The notes: a model not told the origin generated them from the sequence alone. Numbered from the stretch's first letter, positions 18,584 to 27,468 are shown. The stretch is 64,000 bases of DNA from Alphaproteobacteria bacterium HGW-Alphaproteobacteria-7 (GCA_002842735.1 PHEB01000004.1:1-64000); one strand, 5' to 3'. A program made the numbers and translations.

Positions 18584-19167
18584 CACGGCGTTTTCTTCCC
18601 CACCCGCGGCTCCTCACCGCGCATCAACCGTCCGATATTGGCGCGATGTTGCACCAGCACGATGGCGGCGATCGCCAGCAGCGGGACGATGACATGCGGA
18701 TAGCCCAGCGCCCACGCAGCCACTGGCGCGGCAATCACCGTCACCATCGACGATACCGAGGATATCCGGCTGAGATACAACGTCGCGGCCCAGATCGCGG
18801 CGCAGATCAGCATTGCGGGCCACGCCAGCGCCAGCAACGCGCCCGCCGCGCTGGCGAACCCCTTGCCGCCCTTGAACGCCAGCCACGGGGTGAAGCAATG
18901 CCCGGCCACCGCCGCGACAGCCGCGATACCTTCCGTTCCCGGCCAGAAATGCCCCGCCACCAGTACCGGCACCGCCGCCTTGGCCGCATCGAGCAGCACG
19001 GTTCCCGCCGCCAGCCCCTTGTTCCCGGTGCGCAGCACATTGGTCGCGCCGATACTGCCACTGCCGATATTGCGCACATCGCCAAGCCCCGCCGCACGGG
19101 TCAGGATCAGGCCAAACGGGATCGATCCGAGGGCAAAGCCCAGCAAAGCGGCGAAAACTGGTTCCAA
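18583..19167 (-). CDS. plsY: Acyl-phosphate:glycerol-3-phosphate acyltransferase
   Basis: PlsY makes lysophosphatidic acid from acyl-phosphate and glycerol-3-phosphate in the inner membrane, the first step of phospholipid synthesis. The 194-aa protein is multi-spanning and has the three family loops: GSIPFGLIL near the N-terminus, GSGSIGATNVLR, and FKGGKGFA. Translation starts at a TTG behind GGAGAG. The binding site touches the REP-like inverted repeat at 19176-19267. Confidence 0.94.
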   Translation of the reverse strand: MEPVFAALLGFALGSIPFGLILTRAAGLGDVRNIGSGSIGATNVLRTGNKGLAAGTVLLDAAKAAVPVLVAGHFWPGTEGIAAVAAVAGHCFTPWLAFKGGKGFASAAGALLALAWPAMLICAAIWAATLYLSRISSVSSMVTVIAAPVAAWALGYPHVIVPLLAIAAIVLVQHRANIGRLMRGEEPRVGKKTP

Positions 19168-19175
19168 GTCACTCT

Positions 19176-19267
19176 CCGTTCGGGCTGAGCTTGTCGAAGC
19201 TCCGTAGTTCTTCTAGCGAACATTTCTGTAAGGAAAAACGGCCCTTCGACAAGCTCAGGGCCAACGG
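19176..19267. repeat. Inverted pair of REP-like repeats between plsY and murI
   Basis: Two copies of the CTTCGACAAGCTCAGG unit face each other at 19176-19199 and 19242-19267 and can form a long stem around a 42-base loop. They occupy almost the whole 110-base gap between two divergent genes. The outer ends (CCGTT... and ...AACGG) run straight into the ribosome binding sites of plsY and murI. A third copy is at 505-530. Confidence 0.8.
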
Positions 19268-19277
19268 AAGTTGTGTT

Positions 19278-20072
19278 TTGCACTTATCCTCCCCCATCCT
19301 GCTGTTCGATTCCGGTGTTGGCGGGCTGACGGTGTATGACGCCTTGCGCAAAGTCCTGCCCCACGCCCCGGTTATTTACGCTGCCGACCTTGCGGGCCTG
19401 CCCTATGGCACCAAGACCGAGGCGCAGATTGCCGCGCGGGTTTCTGGCCTGCTGGGGCGGATGGCGGAACGATACCAGCCGCGCCTCGCCTGCATTGCCT
19501 GCAACACCGCCAGCACCATCGCGCTGGGCATGGTGCGCGATGTGCTGGAGATTCCGGTGGTGGGCACGGTGCCCGCGATCAAGCCCGCCGCTGCGATCAC
19601 CAAAACCGGCACCATCGGCCTGATCGGCACTAACGCGACCATCCGCCAGGCCTATGTCGATGATTTGGAGGCACGGTTTGGCAATGGCACCCGGTTGCTG
19701 CGCATCGCCGCGCCCGGCCTGGTCGCTGCGGCTGAAGCAAAGCTGCGCGGGCACCCTGTCGATCCGGCATTGATCGCGGACATCCGCGCGCGGCTTGCGG
19801 CGATGCCCGGCGGCGATACGATCGACACGCTGGTGCTCGCCTGCACGCACTTTCCGCTACTGGCCGATGAACTCACTGCCGCGTTTGGTGACCAAGTGGC
19901 ACAGGTTGACGGCGCGCAAGGCATCGCGCGGCGCATCGCAGACCTGCTTAAAGGACAAGATTTCGCCGCGAGCGGCCCCAATCGCTTCATCACCACCGGA
20001 CCGCTGTCAGGCGCAGCCGGGCTGGAGCCCGCGCTCACGGCGCGCGGGTTCGGCGCTGCGGAGGCGTTCTGA
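19278..20072 (+). CDS. murI: Glutamate racemase
   Basis: MurI makes D-glutamate for peptidoglycan. The 264-aa protein has both catalytic cysteines, in ACNTAST and LACTHFPLL, plus DSGVGGLTV near the start and the Gly-rich turns TIGLIGTNAT. The start is best set at TTG 19278 (read as MHLSSPILLFDSG), after GGAAG. The frame is open to 19191, but that part encodes the REP repeat. No ATG exists upstream of the conserved DSG motif. Confidence 0.93.
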   Translation: MHLSSPILLFDSGVGGLTVYDALRKVLPHAPVIYAADLAGLPYGTKTEAQIAARVSGLLGRMAERYQPRLACIACNTASTIALGMVRDVLEIPVVGTVPAIKPAAAITKTGTIGLIGTNATIRQAYVDDLEARFGNGTRLLRIAAPGLVAAAEAKLRGHPVDPALIADIRARLAAMPGGDTIDTLVLACTHFPLLADELTAAFGDQVAQVDGAQGIARRIADLLKGQDFAASGPNRFITTGPLSGAAGLEPALTARGFGAAEAF

Positions 20073-20246
20073 ACACCGCCAATTCCCTTGCGAAACACTC
20101 GCAAAGATCGTGGTGGCAAAACCGATTACCCTGACCTAAAAACCCGCGAAACATTTACTCCACTTGTGGGTTATGAACGCAAACGTTCGGAACAATGGGC
20201 GCGACGGATCATCCATCCGCACCGCCCGCAACACAAAGAGCCGCGT

Positions 20247-21467
20247 GTGAATTACGATCAGATTTTCGACCAGGCGATTGACCGCTTGCACGAAGAAGGC
20301 CGCTACCGGGTCTTTATCGACATCATGCGGAACAAGGGCGCCTATCCCAACGCGCGCTGTTTCCACGGGCACAACGGGCCGAAACCGATCACGGTGTGGT
20401 GTTCCAACGACTATCTGTGCATGGGTCAGCACGAAAAGGTGATCGCCGCGATGGAAACCGCGCTGCACGATGTTGGCGCAGGGTCGGGCGGCACCCGCAA
20501 TATCGGCGGCAACACCCATCTGCATATCGAGCTGGAACGCGAATTGGCCGACCTGCACGGCAAGGACGGCGCGCTGCTGTTCACCTCGGGCTATGTGTCG
20601 AACGATGCGACGCTGTCCACGCTGGCGCGGTTGCTGCCGGGCTGCGTGATTTTCTCGGACGAACTGAACCACGCCAGCATGATCGCAGGCATCCGCAATT
20701 CGGGCTGCGAGAAACGGGTGTTCCGGCACAATGATGTCACGCATCTGGAAATGCTGCTCGCCGCCGAAGACCCTGACACGCCCAAACTGATCGCGTTTGA
20801 AAGCGTTTATTCGATGGATGGCGATGTCGCCCCGATCCATGCGATCTGCGATCTGGCGGATAAATACAACGCGCTCACCTATATCGACGAAGTTCACGCG
20901 GTCGGGATGTATGGGCCGCGGGGCGGCGGGATTTCCGAACGTGATAATGCCGCACACCGGATCGACATTATCGAAGGCACTTTGGGCAAGGCGTTCGGGG
21001 TGATGGGCGGCTATATCGCGGCGAGCACCAAGGTGATCGACTGCATCCGCTCCTATGCGCCCGGCTTCATCTTCACCACGTCGTTATCGCCGGTGCTTGT
21101 GGCAGGCGTGCTGGCATCGGTGCGGCATTTGAAAGAGAGCAACGTCGAGCGCAACGCTCAGATGCGCGCCGCCGCCATGCTCAAGCTGAAATTCGCCGAG
21201 GCTGGCCTGCCGGTGATGGATTCTGTCACCCATATCGTCCCGCTGATGGTGGGCGATCCGGTGCGCGCGAAAAAGATCAGCGATATCCTGCTGGCCGAAT
21301 ACGGCGTCTATGTGCAGCCGATCAACTTCCCCACCGTGCCGCGCGGCACCGAACGCCTGCGCTTCACACCGGGGCCGCATCACAGCGAGCCGATGATGGA
21401 CGAGTTGACGAGCGCGCTGGTGGAAATCTGGGACAGACTGGAGCTGGAACTGGCCGAGGCGGCGTAA
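20247..21467 (+). CDS. hemA: 5-aminolevulinate synthase
   Basis: A PLP enzyme joining glycine and succinyl-CoA to 5-aminolevulinate, the alphaproteobacterial (C4) entry to haem synthesis. The 406-aa protein has the [12 protein letters not shown] substrate loop, [12 protein letters not shown], the Asp/His pair in [13 protein letters not shown] and the PLP lysine in [14 protein letters not shown] at 20247 (read as [12 protein letters not shown]) with AAAGAG in front gives the normal family length; the frame is open 53 codons further but that part lacks similarity. The haem demand of the downstream anaerobic genes (narI, nnrS) fits, but no Fnr box is seen here. Confidence 0.95.
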   Translation: MNYDQIFDQAIDRLHEEGRYRVFIDIMRNKGAYPNARCFHGHNGPKPITVWCSNDYLCMGQHEKVIAAMETALHDVGAGSGGTRNIGGNTHLHIELERELADLHGKDGALLFTSGYVSNDATLSTLARLLPGCVIFSDELNHASMIAGIRNSGCEKRVFRHNDVTHLEMLLAAEDPDTPKLIAFESVYSMDGDVAPIHAICDLADKYNALTYIDEVHAVGMYGPRGGGISERDNAAHRIDIIEGTLGKAFGVMGGYIAASTKVIDCIRSYAPGFIFTTSLSPVLVAGVLASVRHLKESNVERNAQMRAAAMLKLKFAEAGLPVMDSVTHIVPLMVGDPVRAKKISDILLAEYGVYVQPINFPTVPRGTERLRFTPGPHHSEPMMDELTSALVEIWDRLELELAEAA

Positions 21468-21500
21468 CGTCCTTTGACGCGCCGCGCGGCTGGGCTAGGC

Positions 21501-21526
21501 ATTCTCCCGATCAGATTCGGGAGAAT
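21501..21526 (+). promoter_or_regulatory. Perfect hairpin sequestering the ribosome binding site
   Basis: ATTCTCCCGA (21501-21510) is a perfect 10-bp match to TCGGGAGAAT (21517-21526) around a 6-base loop. The 3' arm is the Shine-Dalgarno of the nitroreductase, whose GTG starts 4 bases later. The same design occurs at 10522-10548. Confidence 0.6.
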
Positions 21527-21529
21527 ATA

Positions 21530-22222
21530 GTGAGCGGGACGCCAGATCAGACTTACGCCGAGGTCGTCCTTGGCCGCCGCAGCATTCGCGGCTATCTCGA
21601 CAAGGCGGTGCCGCGCGCGCTGATCGAGGAAGTGCTTGCCCTCGCGATGCGCTCGCCCTCATCAATGAACACCCAGCCGTGGCATTTCCATGTCATCACT
21701 GGCGAGCCATTAAGCCGCATCCGGCGCGGCAATACCGAACGGATTTTGGCGGGCGAACCCGATAGCCGCGAATTTCGCCGGGGGGAGCCGTTTGCAGGCG
21801 TCCACCGCGACCGGCAGGTTGAGGTTGCCAAGCAATTGTTCGGCGCGATGGGGATCGAACGCGATGATAAGCCCGCCCGGCAGGACTGGGTGCTGCGCGG
21901 TTTCCGCCAGTTCGATGCGCCGGTCTGCGTGATCGTCACCTACGACCGCGAATTGTCCGGCAGCGATGACACCGCGTTTGATTGCGGCGCGGTAACAAGC
22001 GCGCTGGTCAACGCGGCGTGGAGCCGGGGGCTGGGCTGCGTGATCAACAGCCAGGGTATCATGCAAAGCCCGGTCGTGCGCGAACACGCGGGCATTCCCG
22101 ACGATCAGGTAATCATGAAAGCCGTCGCGATGGGCTGGCCCGACCCGGATTTCCCCGCCAACGCCGTCGTGTCCTTGCGCAAAAGCGTGGACGAGGCCGC
22201 GCGGTTTGTGGGATTTGATTAA
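21530..22222 (+). CDS. Nitroreductase family flavoprotein
   Basis: An FMN-dependent NAD(P)H oxidoreductase of the nitroreductase superfamily, 230 aa. Signs are RRSIRGYLDKAVP, the FMN-binding RSPSSMNTQPWHF, the Gly-rich GLGCVINSQG helix start and the C-terminal AMGWPDPDFPAN. It probably forms a dimer in the cytoplasm. The natural substrate (nitroaromatics, quinones or enals) is not readable. It starts at GTG just behind a hairpin that covers its ribosome binding site, which suggests translational control. Confidence 0.88.
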   Translation: MSGTPDQTYAEVVLGRRSIRGYLDKAVPRALIEEVLALAMRSPSSMNTQPWHFHVITGEPLSRIRRGNTERILAGEPDSREFRRGEPFAGVHRDRQVEVAKQLFGAMGIERDDKPARQDWVLRGFRQFDAPVCVIVTYDRELSGSDDTAFDCGAVTSALVNAAWSRGLGCVINSQGIMQSPVVREHAGIPDDQVIMKAVAMGWPDPDFPANAVVSLRKSVDEAARFVGFD

Positions 22223-22351
22223 GCACCGTCAACGCTGGCCTCGCGTTTCGGAAAACATGGCTAGACCCTATTAACCCCGCCCCATCCCCGCATACCCGGC
22301 CGCCTCTGAACCGATCAATTTACGGGGCCTGAGCGGAGAAAATCTCACCCC

Positions 22352-22365
22352 TTGATATTTGTCAA
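22352..22365 (+). promoter_or_regulatory. Fnr/Dnr-type box upstream of nrdD
   Basis: TTGATATTTGTCAA matches the TTGAT-N4-ATCAA consensus at 9 of 10 fixed positions. Its centre is about 106 bases before the nrdD start codon, and a class II arrangement would place transcription start near 22400. The surrounding gap 22223-22464 shows no other gene. Confidence 0.75.
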
Positions 22366-22464
22366 TTCAATCGCTCAGACAGCGATCTAACGCCATATTC
22401 CACTAGATCATGTGTGCGTGACTACGTCGCAGCACGATATGTAGACTAACTCAGGAGCATGGCG

Positions 22465-24477
22465 ATGTCACTACAGTCACCTTTACGTCAAGCCGACAAC
22501 GCAATCGAGCACGCCAGCCAGATACAAAATCTGGCCGACCAGATAGGCCCGGGCCGTTCGATCAACTGCACCGAAACCGTCAGCGAATATATCTCGGGCG
22601 CAGACTGGCGGATCAAGGCCAATGCCAATGTCGGCTATTCGCAGGCCGGGCTAGTGAGCAACGTGGCAGGAAAGGTGATCGCCAATTTCTGGCTCGACGA
22701 AGTCTACGCGCCCGAAGAAGGCATCGCCCATCGCCGGGGTGATATGCACATCCACGATCTCGATTGCCTGACAGGCTATTGCGCGGGCTGGTCGTTGAGA
22801 GCCCTGCTGAACGACGGGTTCAACGGCGTAGCCGGGCGCGTTTCGTCCCGCCCGCCCCGCCATTTTCGCGAAGCATTAGGGCAGATGAGCAATTTCCTTG
22901 GCATCCTTCAGTCCGAATGGGCTGGCGCGCAGGCCTTTTCCAGCTTTGACACCTATCTTGCGCCCTATGTATTCCGCGACGGCTTATCCTTTGCCGAGAT
23001 CAAGAAGGCGATCCGCCAGTTCGTCTATAACCTGAACGTGCCGGCGCGTTGGGGCCAGTCGCCCTTTACCAACATCACGCTAGACATCACCGTGCCCGAA
23101 GATCTGCGCGATCTTTACCCGACCTATCATGACCGCCACCTGTTCACCGGTCTTGACGATGACGCCCTGCTCGCCCGCGCACAGACGCGCGACATGGGCA
23201 TCCGCAGTCTCGACGATATGACTTTCGCTCACTTCACGCCGGAGATGGAGCAGATCGTGATCGCCTATTACGAAGTCATGACCGAAGGCGATGCCACCGG
23301 ACAACCATTCACCTTCCCCATTCCCACGGTCAACATCACCGAAGATTTCGATTGGGATAGCAAAGTCGCCAGCGCGGTGTTCGACAACGCGGCCAAGGTG
23401 GGGTCTTCCTATTTCCAGAACTTCATCGGCAGCCAGTATATCAGCGACCCTGTCACCGGCGAACGTCGCACCAATCCCGAAGCCTATTCCCCCGGCGCGG
23501 TGCGATCAATGTGCTGCCGTCTGCAATTGGACCTGCGCGAATTGCTGAAGCGCGGCAACGGACTGTTCGGCTCTGCCGAGATGACCGGGTCGCTGGGGGT
23601 GGTGACAATCAACATGGCGGCGCTGGGATACCGCTTCAAGGATGATCTGCCTGGCCTGATGGCCGAACTTGACCGGTTGATGGACCTGGCCAAATCGACG
23701 CTGGAGAAAAAACGGGCGTTCGTGCAGCAGATGTATGATCGCGGGCTCTACCCCTATACGGCGCGCTACCTTCCGTTTCTTCGCAACCATTTTTCGACCA
23801 TCGGGGTCAATGGGATGAACGAAATGGTTCGCAACTTCACTGGCGACAAATCTGACCTTACCGAGCGGGACGGGATCGCCATGGCGCTGTCCATCCTCGA
23901 TCACATGCGGGCGCGGCTGGTCGGGTATCAGGAACAGACCGGAAATCTCTACAATCTTGAGGCGACCCCGGCCGAAGGCACGACCTATCGCTTTGCCAAG
24001 GAAGACCGCAAACGCTTTCCCGACATCATTCAGGCTGGGAGCGGTGAGAACATCTATTACACCAACAGCTCGCAGATCCCGGTCGATCATACCGACGATC
24101 CGTTCGAGGCGTTGGAACTGCAGAACGAATTGCAATGCAAATATACCGGCGGCACGGTGTTGCACCTTTACATGAGTGAAAAGCTTTCCAGCGCGGATGC
24201 GGCACGCAATTTGCTCAGGACGGTGTTGACCAATTACCGCCTGCCCTATGTCACCTTGACCCCGGTGTTCTCGGTCTGCGACACGCATGGCTATCTTGCC
24301 GGGGAACAGCCCGAATGCCCGCAATGCGGCCAGCAGACCAAGGTCTGGACCAGAGTGATGGGGTATTTTCGGCCTGTGGACAGCTTCAACAAGGGCAAGC
24401 AGGGCGAACACCGCCAACGCCGCCATTTCACCGAAGACGCGGCAATGGTGGCGGATCTGTTTGCGCCCACGCACTAG
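22465..24477 (+). CDS. nrdD: Anaerobic (class III) ribonucleoside-triphosphate reductase
   Basis: This glycyl-radical enzyme makes deoxyribonucleotides without oxygen. The 670-aa protein has AFSSFDTYLAPYV, the active-site Cys region MCCRLQLDL, the C-terminal zinc cysteines (SVCDTHG ... CPQCG) and the glycyl-radical segment RVMGYFRPV. There is no N-terminal ATP-cone domain: the catalytic domain begins within the first 40 residues, so allosteric activity control by dATP is likely absent. The second ATG (22465) is preferred because AGGAG lies 7 bases before it; the first ATG is only 1 base after it. NrdG follows 3 bases later. Expression is probably driven by the Fnr-type box at 22352. Confidence 0.94.
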   Translation: MSLQSPLRQADNAIEHASQIQNLADQIGPGRSINCTETVSEYISGADWRIKANANVGYSQAGLVSNVAGKVIANFWLDEVYAPEEGIAHRRGDMHIHDLDCLTGYCAGWSLRALLNDGFNGVAGRVSSRPPRHFREALGQMSNFLGILQSEWAGAQAFSSFDTYLAPYVFRDGLSFAEIKKAIRQFVYNLNVPARWGQSPFTNITLDITVPEDLRDLYPTYHDRHLFTGLDDDALLARAQTRDMGIRSLDDMTFAHFTPEMEQIVIAYYEVMTEGDATGQPFTFPIPTVNITEDFDWDSKVASAVFDNAAKVGSSYFQNFIGSQYISDPVTGERRTNPEAYSPGAVRSMCCRLQLDLRELLKRGNGLFGSAEMTGSLGVVTINMAALGYRFKDDLPGLMAELDRLMDLAKSTLEKKRAFVQQMYDRGLYPYTARYLPFLRNHFSTIGVNGMNEMVRNFTGDKSDLTERDGIAMALSILDHMRARLVGYQEQTGNLYNLEATPAEGTTYRFAKEDRKRFPDIIQAGSGENIYYTNSSQIPVDHTDDPFEALELQNELQCKYTGGTVLHLYMSEKLSSADAARNLLRTVLTNYRLPYVTLTPVFSVCDTHGYLAGEQPECPQCGQQTKVWTRVMGYFRPVDSFNKGKQGEHRQRRHFTEDAAMVADLFAPTH

Positions 24478-24480
24478 CCC

Positions 24481-25212
24481 GTGCCCGCGCCAAGTCTTGA
24501 CGAGCGTAAAAGAGCGCACGCATCCACGCCCTTTTACGCTGTCACCCCATTCACGATGCTCGACTTCCCCGGTCGCACCGCGTGCATCGTCTGGCTGGCG
24601 GCCTGCAACATGCGCTGCGGATACTGCCACAATCCGCAAATCGTGCTTGGTAAAGGCACGATCTCGACCGACGCCGTGCTGGCGTTCCTCCAGCGGCGCA
24701 GGGGACTGCTCCATGGGGTGGTGCTGTCGGGCGGAGAGGCCACCGCGTGGCCCGGCCTGATCGATTTCACCGCGCGGGTGAAGGCGTGGGGGTTTGCGAT
24801 CAAGCTTGATACCAACGGGCTGCGACCCGATGTTGTCGAGCACCTGCTGGGGCGCGGCCTCGTCGATTATATCGCGCTCGACTACAAGGCACCGCAGCAC
24901 CGCTTCGTCGCCGTGACCGGCACGACTGCCTATCGCCGCTTTTCACGCACGCTCGACCTGCTGTGTGCACAGAACGCTGTGCCCTTCGAGGCGCGCACGA
25001 CAATTCATGACGCGCTGATGGATGAAGCAGACATCATCACCATCGCCAGCGACTTGCACAGACGCGGCTATCGCGGCGACTATGCGCTTCAGCCCGCAAT
25101 AACCGGACGTGATCGCCCGACGCTCGGCGCGTTACCGCCGCAGATGAAGGAATGGGACCTTGCCCGGTTGCAAGCAAGGTCTCCGGTCAAGCTCCAGATT
25201 CGCCAGCCATAA
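24481..25212 (+). CDS. nrdG: Anaerobic ribonucleotide reductase activating protein
   Basis: A radical-SAM enzyme that installs the glycyl radical on NrdD. The 243-aa protein has the iron-sulfur motif CNMRCGYC after FTMLDFPGRTACIVWLAAC, the SAM-binding GGE in VVLSGGEAT and the LDTNG strand. It starts with GTG 3 bases after the nrdD stop, so the two are cotranscribed. It belongs to the longer NrdG type (about 240 aa, as opposed to the about 155 aa of the E. coli enzyme). Confidence 0.93.
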   Translation: MPAPSLDERKRAHASTPFYAVTPFTMLDFPGRTACIVWLAACNMRCGYCHNPQIVLGKGTISTDAVLAFLQRRRGLLHGVVLSGGEATAWPGLIDFTARVKAWGFAIKLDTNGLRPDVVEHLLGRGLVDYIALDYKAPQHRFVAVTGTTAYRRFSRTLDLLCAQNAVPFEARTTIHDALMDEADIITIASDLHRRGYRGDYALQPAITGRDRPTLGALPPQMKEWDLARLQARSPVKLQIRQP

Positions 25213-25252
25213 ACGGCGAGATAATCGTGGCAGTCGGGCGAAACCTCCGTCC

Positions 25253-25266
25253 TTGATCGATATCAA
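25253..25266 (+). promoter_or_regulatory. Perfect Fnr/Dnr-type box before the ferredoxin gene
   Basis: TTGATCGATATCAA is a full match to TTGAT-N4-ATCAA. With its centre at -41.5, transcription would start near 25301, leaving a short leader with AAGGGAG before the GTG at 25319. This geometry is that of an activated class II promoter. Confidence 0.85.
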
Positions 25267-25318
25267 GGCAGTCACCTCGATTTGCTTACAGCAATGTCAG
25301 TAAGCAAGGGAGTATGGC

Positions 25319-25642
25319 GTGCCGACGGTCGTGTTTGTGCAGCAGGATGGGACAAGGCACCCGGTATCCGCAATGGCCGGGTTGTCGCTGATGGAAGCGG
25401 CGGTGATCAACAAGGTGCCGGGAATCGAAGGCGATTGCGGCGGCTTTTGCGCCTGCGGAACCTGTCACGTCTATCTTGACGATGAAGCCTCCTCCGCCAG
25501 CGTGCCCGCAATGCACGAGTTGGAGCGGGCGACGCTCGAATTTGCATATGATGTCGGCCCTGACAGCCGCCTCGCCTGCCAAATTCCCCTTACCGAAGCA
25601 ATGGACGGCATGATCATACGCCTGCCTGCCCGACAATATTGA
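25319..25642 (+). CDS. [2Fe-2S] ferredoxin, adrenodoxin type
   Basis: A 107-aa soluble electron carrier. The cluster cysteines are spaced C-x5-C-x2-C (DCGGFCACGTC) with a fourth in LACQ, the adrenodoxin/Isc-ferredoxin pattern. Starts at GTG behind AAGGGAG. The diiron protein follows 41 bases later, and the two share the perfect Fnr-type box, so I infer that the ferredoxin reduces the diiron protein. Ferredoxins of this type usually serve monooxygenases or cluster assembly; no ferredoxin reductase gene is nearby. Confidence 0.92.
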   Translation: MPTVVFVQQDGTRHPVSAMAGLSLMEAAVINKVPGIEGDCGGFCACGTCHVYLDDEASSASVPAMHELERATLEFAYDVGPDSRLACQIPLTEAMDGMIIRLPARQY

Positions 25643-25683
25643 ACACGCGCTCAGCGCTTTGCCGAGCCAATTGGGAGAGTGAC

Positions 25684-26775
25684 ATGGAACTGGTTCAAGA
25701 TCGCAGTGGCGATGAAATGCCTGTCTGGCTGGCTGGCAAAACCCCCGATGACATCTATCGCAGCCCGCTCGAAATCGCCTGGACGTTCGATTATCTGATG
25801 TCAGGCGACAAGATCGAGGATCTCTACCGCCGGGCCAAGCAGGATCAGTGGAACAGCGACGAACGGCTGCCTTGGGACATGACCGTCGATCCATCACGCC
25901 CGCTGATCAATGACGCACAGGACATCTATCACCGGATGCCGTTCTTCCAGAAGCTGTCAAAATCGCAGCAGGAAAACTTCACCGCCCATTCAACCGCGCA
26001 GCTTTTGTCGCAATTCCTGCATGGTGAACAAGGCGCGCTGATGACAGCGGCCTGCATCACGCATTCAGTGCCCGATGCCACTGCAAAACTTTATGCCGCC
26101 ACCCAGACAATGGACGAAGCACGGCATGTCGAGGTGTTTGCCAAATATTGCGACAAGGTCGCGATGGTCTACCCGATGTCCGGCTGGCTCAAGCAGTTGA
26201 TTGACGCAACCCTGAAGGCTGATCGATACGAAAAGATCATGATCGGCATGAACATGATTGTCGAAGGGCTGGCGCTTGGCGCCTTCAACAACATGTATCG
26301 TTCGACCCAGTGCGAACTGCTCAAACAGTTGACCTTTAACGTCATGCGCGATGAATCGCGGCATGTGTCCTTCGGCCACGCCTATCTCGGGCCAGTCATC
26401 GCCGGCCTGCCCGAAGATGAGGTGGAAGACTTGGCCGCTTTCGCCTTTGAAGCCGTGCGCATCCTTGCCTTCGCGGGAACCGCCGGAACGATCGCCAGCA
26501 GGGTTGATCCCGGTTTCATGCTGGTGCTGCAGAATTGCGAGATCGATCCTGATGATTTCTTCGCGGGCCTGAAAGACGCCGAAGAACTCGGCATCGCTCG
26601 CCAGCTACCCCCCGGCCAGATCCACTCGCTCGAACATCTGATGCTGCCTGCGCTGGCGCGGGTCGGCCTGCTCACCCCGCATATCCGCAAGCAGTACGAT
26701 GAAGCCGGGATTCCCGTTTCCGAAGACCCGCGCATCCTGCACGCGATGGAAGGCGGGCATCCGGTCGCGGCGTGA
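25684..26775 (+). CDS. Diiron ferritin-like protein (R2/monooxygenase-type), unknown substrate
   Basis: A 363-aa soluble protein with a complete four-helix-bundle diiron site in two equal halves: E115 and DEARH (E145, H148), then E194 and DESRH (E224, H227), each pair 30 residues apart. An early QWNSDERLPW segment is typical of R2-like hydroxylases. I cannot name the family or substrate; oxygenase, N-oxygenase, desaturase or oxygen/NO scavenging are all possible. The start is the ATG with GGGAGAG in front; an in-frame TTG 45 bases upstream is weaker. It is paired with the [2Fe-2S] ferredoxin behind a perfect anaerobic-control box, which is unexpected for a normally oxygen-using enzyme. Confidence 0.85.
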   Translation: MELVQDRSGDEMPVWLAGKTPDDIYRSPLEIAWTFDYLMSGDKIEDLYRRAKQDQWNSDERLPWDMTVDPSRPLINDAQDIYHRMPFFQKLSKSQQENFTAHSTAQLLSQFLHGEQGALMTAACITHSVPDATAKLYAATQTMDEARHVEVFAKYCDKVAMVYPMSGWLKQLIDATLKADRYEKIMIGMNMIVEGLALGAFNNMYRSTQCELLKQLTFNVMRDESRHVSFGHAYLGPVIAGLPEDEVEDLAAFAFEAVRILAFAGTAGTIASRVDPGFMLVLQNCEIDPDDFFAGLKDAEELGIARQLPPGQIHSLEHLMLPALARVGLLTPHIRKQYDEAGIPVSEDPRILHAMEGGHPVAA

Positions 26776-26868
26776 TCAGCAGCGCGCGGCGACCCGCAAA
26801 CGCCGCGCACTTGGCCGCCATTATTGAACGGGTGAAGCCGTCCGCTCGATCAGCTATAGGCTTCGTCC

Positions 26869-27468
26869 ATGATCGCAATTTCGCCAGTCATTATTATCGC
26901 TGCCGGGGGCGATGGCGAACGTATCGGTGGCGGCAAGCCCTTGCGGACGCTTGCTGGCCGCCGCCTGCTGGATCACGCGATTGATTGGGCAAAAACACAG
27001 TCGGATCTGGTGGCGCTGGCGCTGAAGGATACGGCGCAGCTGCCGCCTTCAAACCTGCCCATCCGGCTCGACCGCCAGCCCGGCCTCGGCCCGGTCAGCG
27101 CGCTCGATAGCGCATTTCGCTTTGGCGCTGAGGCAGGGCGAACCCACGCCGTGCTGATTGGCTGCGACCAACCCTTTTTGCCGCCCGACCTTGTCACCAC
27201 ACTGGCGTCGCGCATCGGCGCGCACGGGGCGGCCATGCCGGTGAGTCTGGGGCGTCATCAACCGATGGCAAGCCTGTGGCGGATTGACGAGGCTGCACTT
27301 GAACGGTTCATTGCAGGCGGTGGCCGGTCGCTGTGGCGGTTTGCTTCGGCCGTCGGCGCGGTGTCGGTCGAATGGGAAGCATCGGCGACCGAAGACCCGT
27401 TTGCCAACATCAACGATCTAGATCACCTGGCCAAGGCCGCAACACGATTCAGAAATCGAGCGCAATAA
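26869..27468 (+). CDS. mobA: Molybdenum cofactor guanylyltransferase
   Basis: MobA joins GMP to molybdopterin to make the (bis-)MGD cofactor that nitrate reductase NarG needs. The 199-aa nucleotidyltransferase has the N-terminal GTP loop AAGGDGERIGGGKPL (a variant of LAGGxSxRMGxDK), QPGLGPVSAL and GCDQPFLPPDL. It converges on moeA with a 20-base overlap of the 3' ends, so the two mRNAs are antisense at their tails. Confidence 0.9.
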   Translation: MIAISPVIIIAAGGDGERIGGGKPLRTLAGRRLLDHAIDWAKTQSDLVALALKDTAQLPPSNLPIRLDRQPGLGPVSALDSAFRFGAEAGRTHAVLIGCDQPFLPPDLVTTLASRIGAHGAAMPVSLGRHQPMASLWRIDEAALERFIAGGGRSLWRFASAVGAVSVEWEASATEDPFANINDLDHLAKAATRFRNRAQ

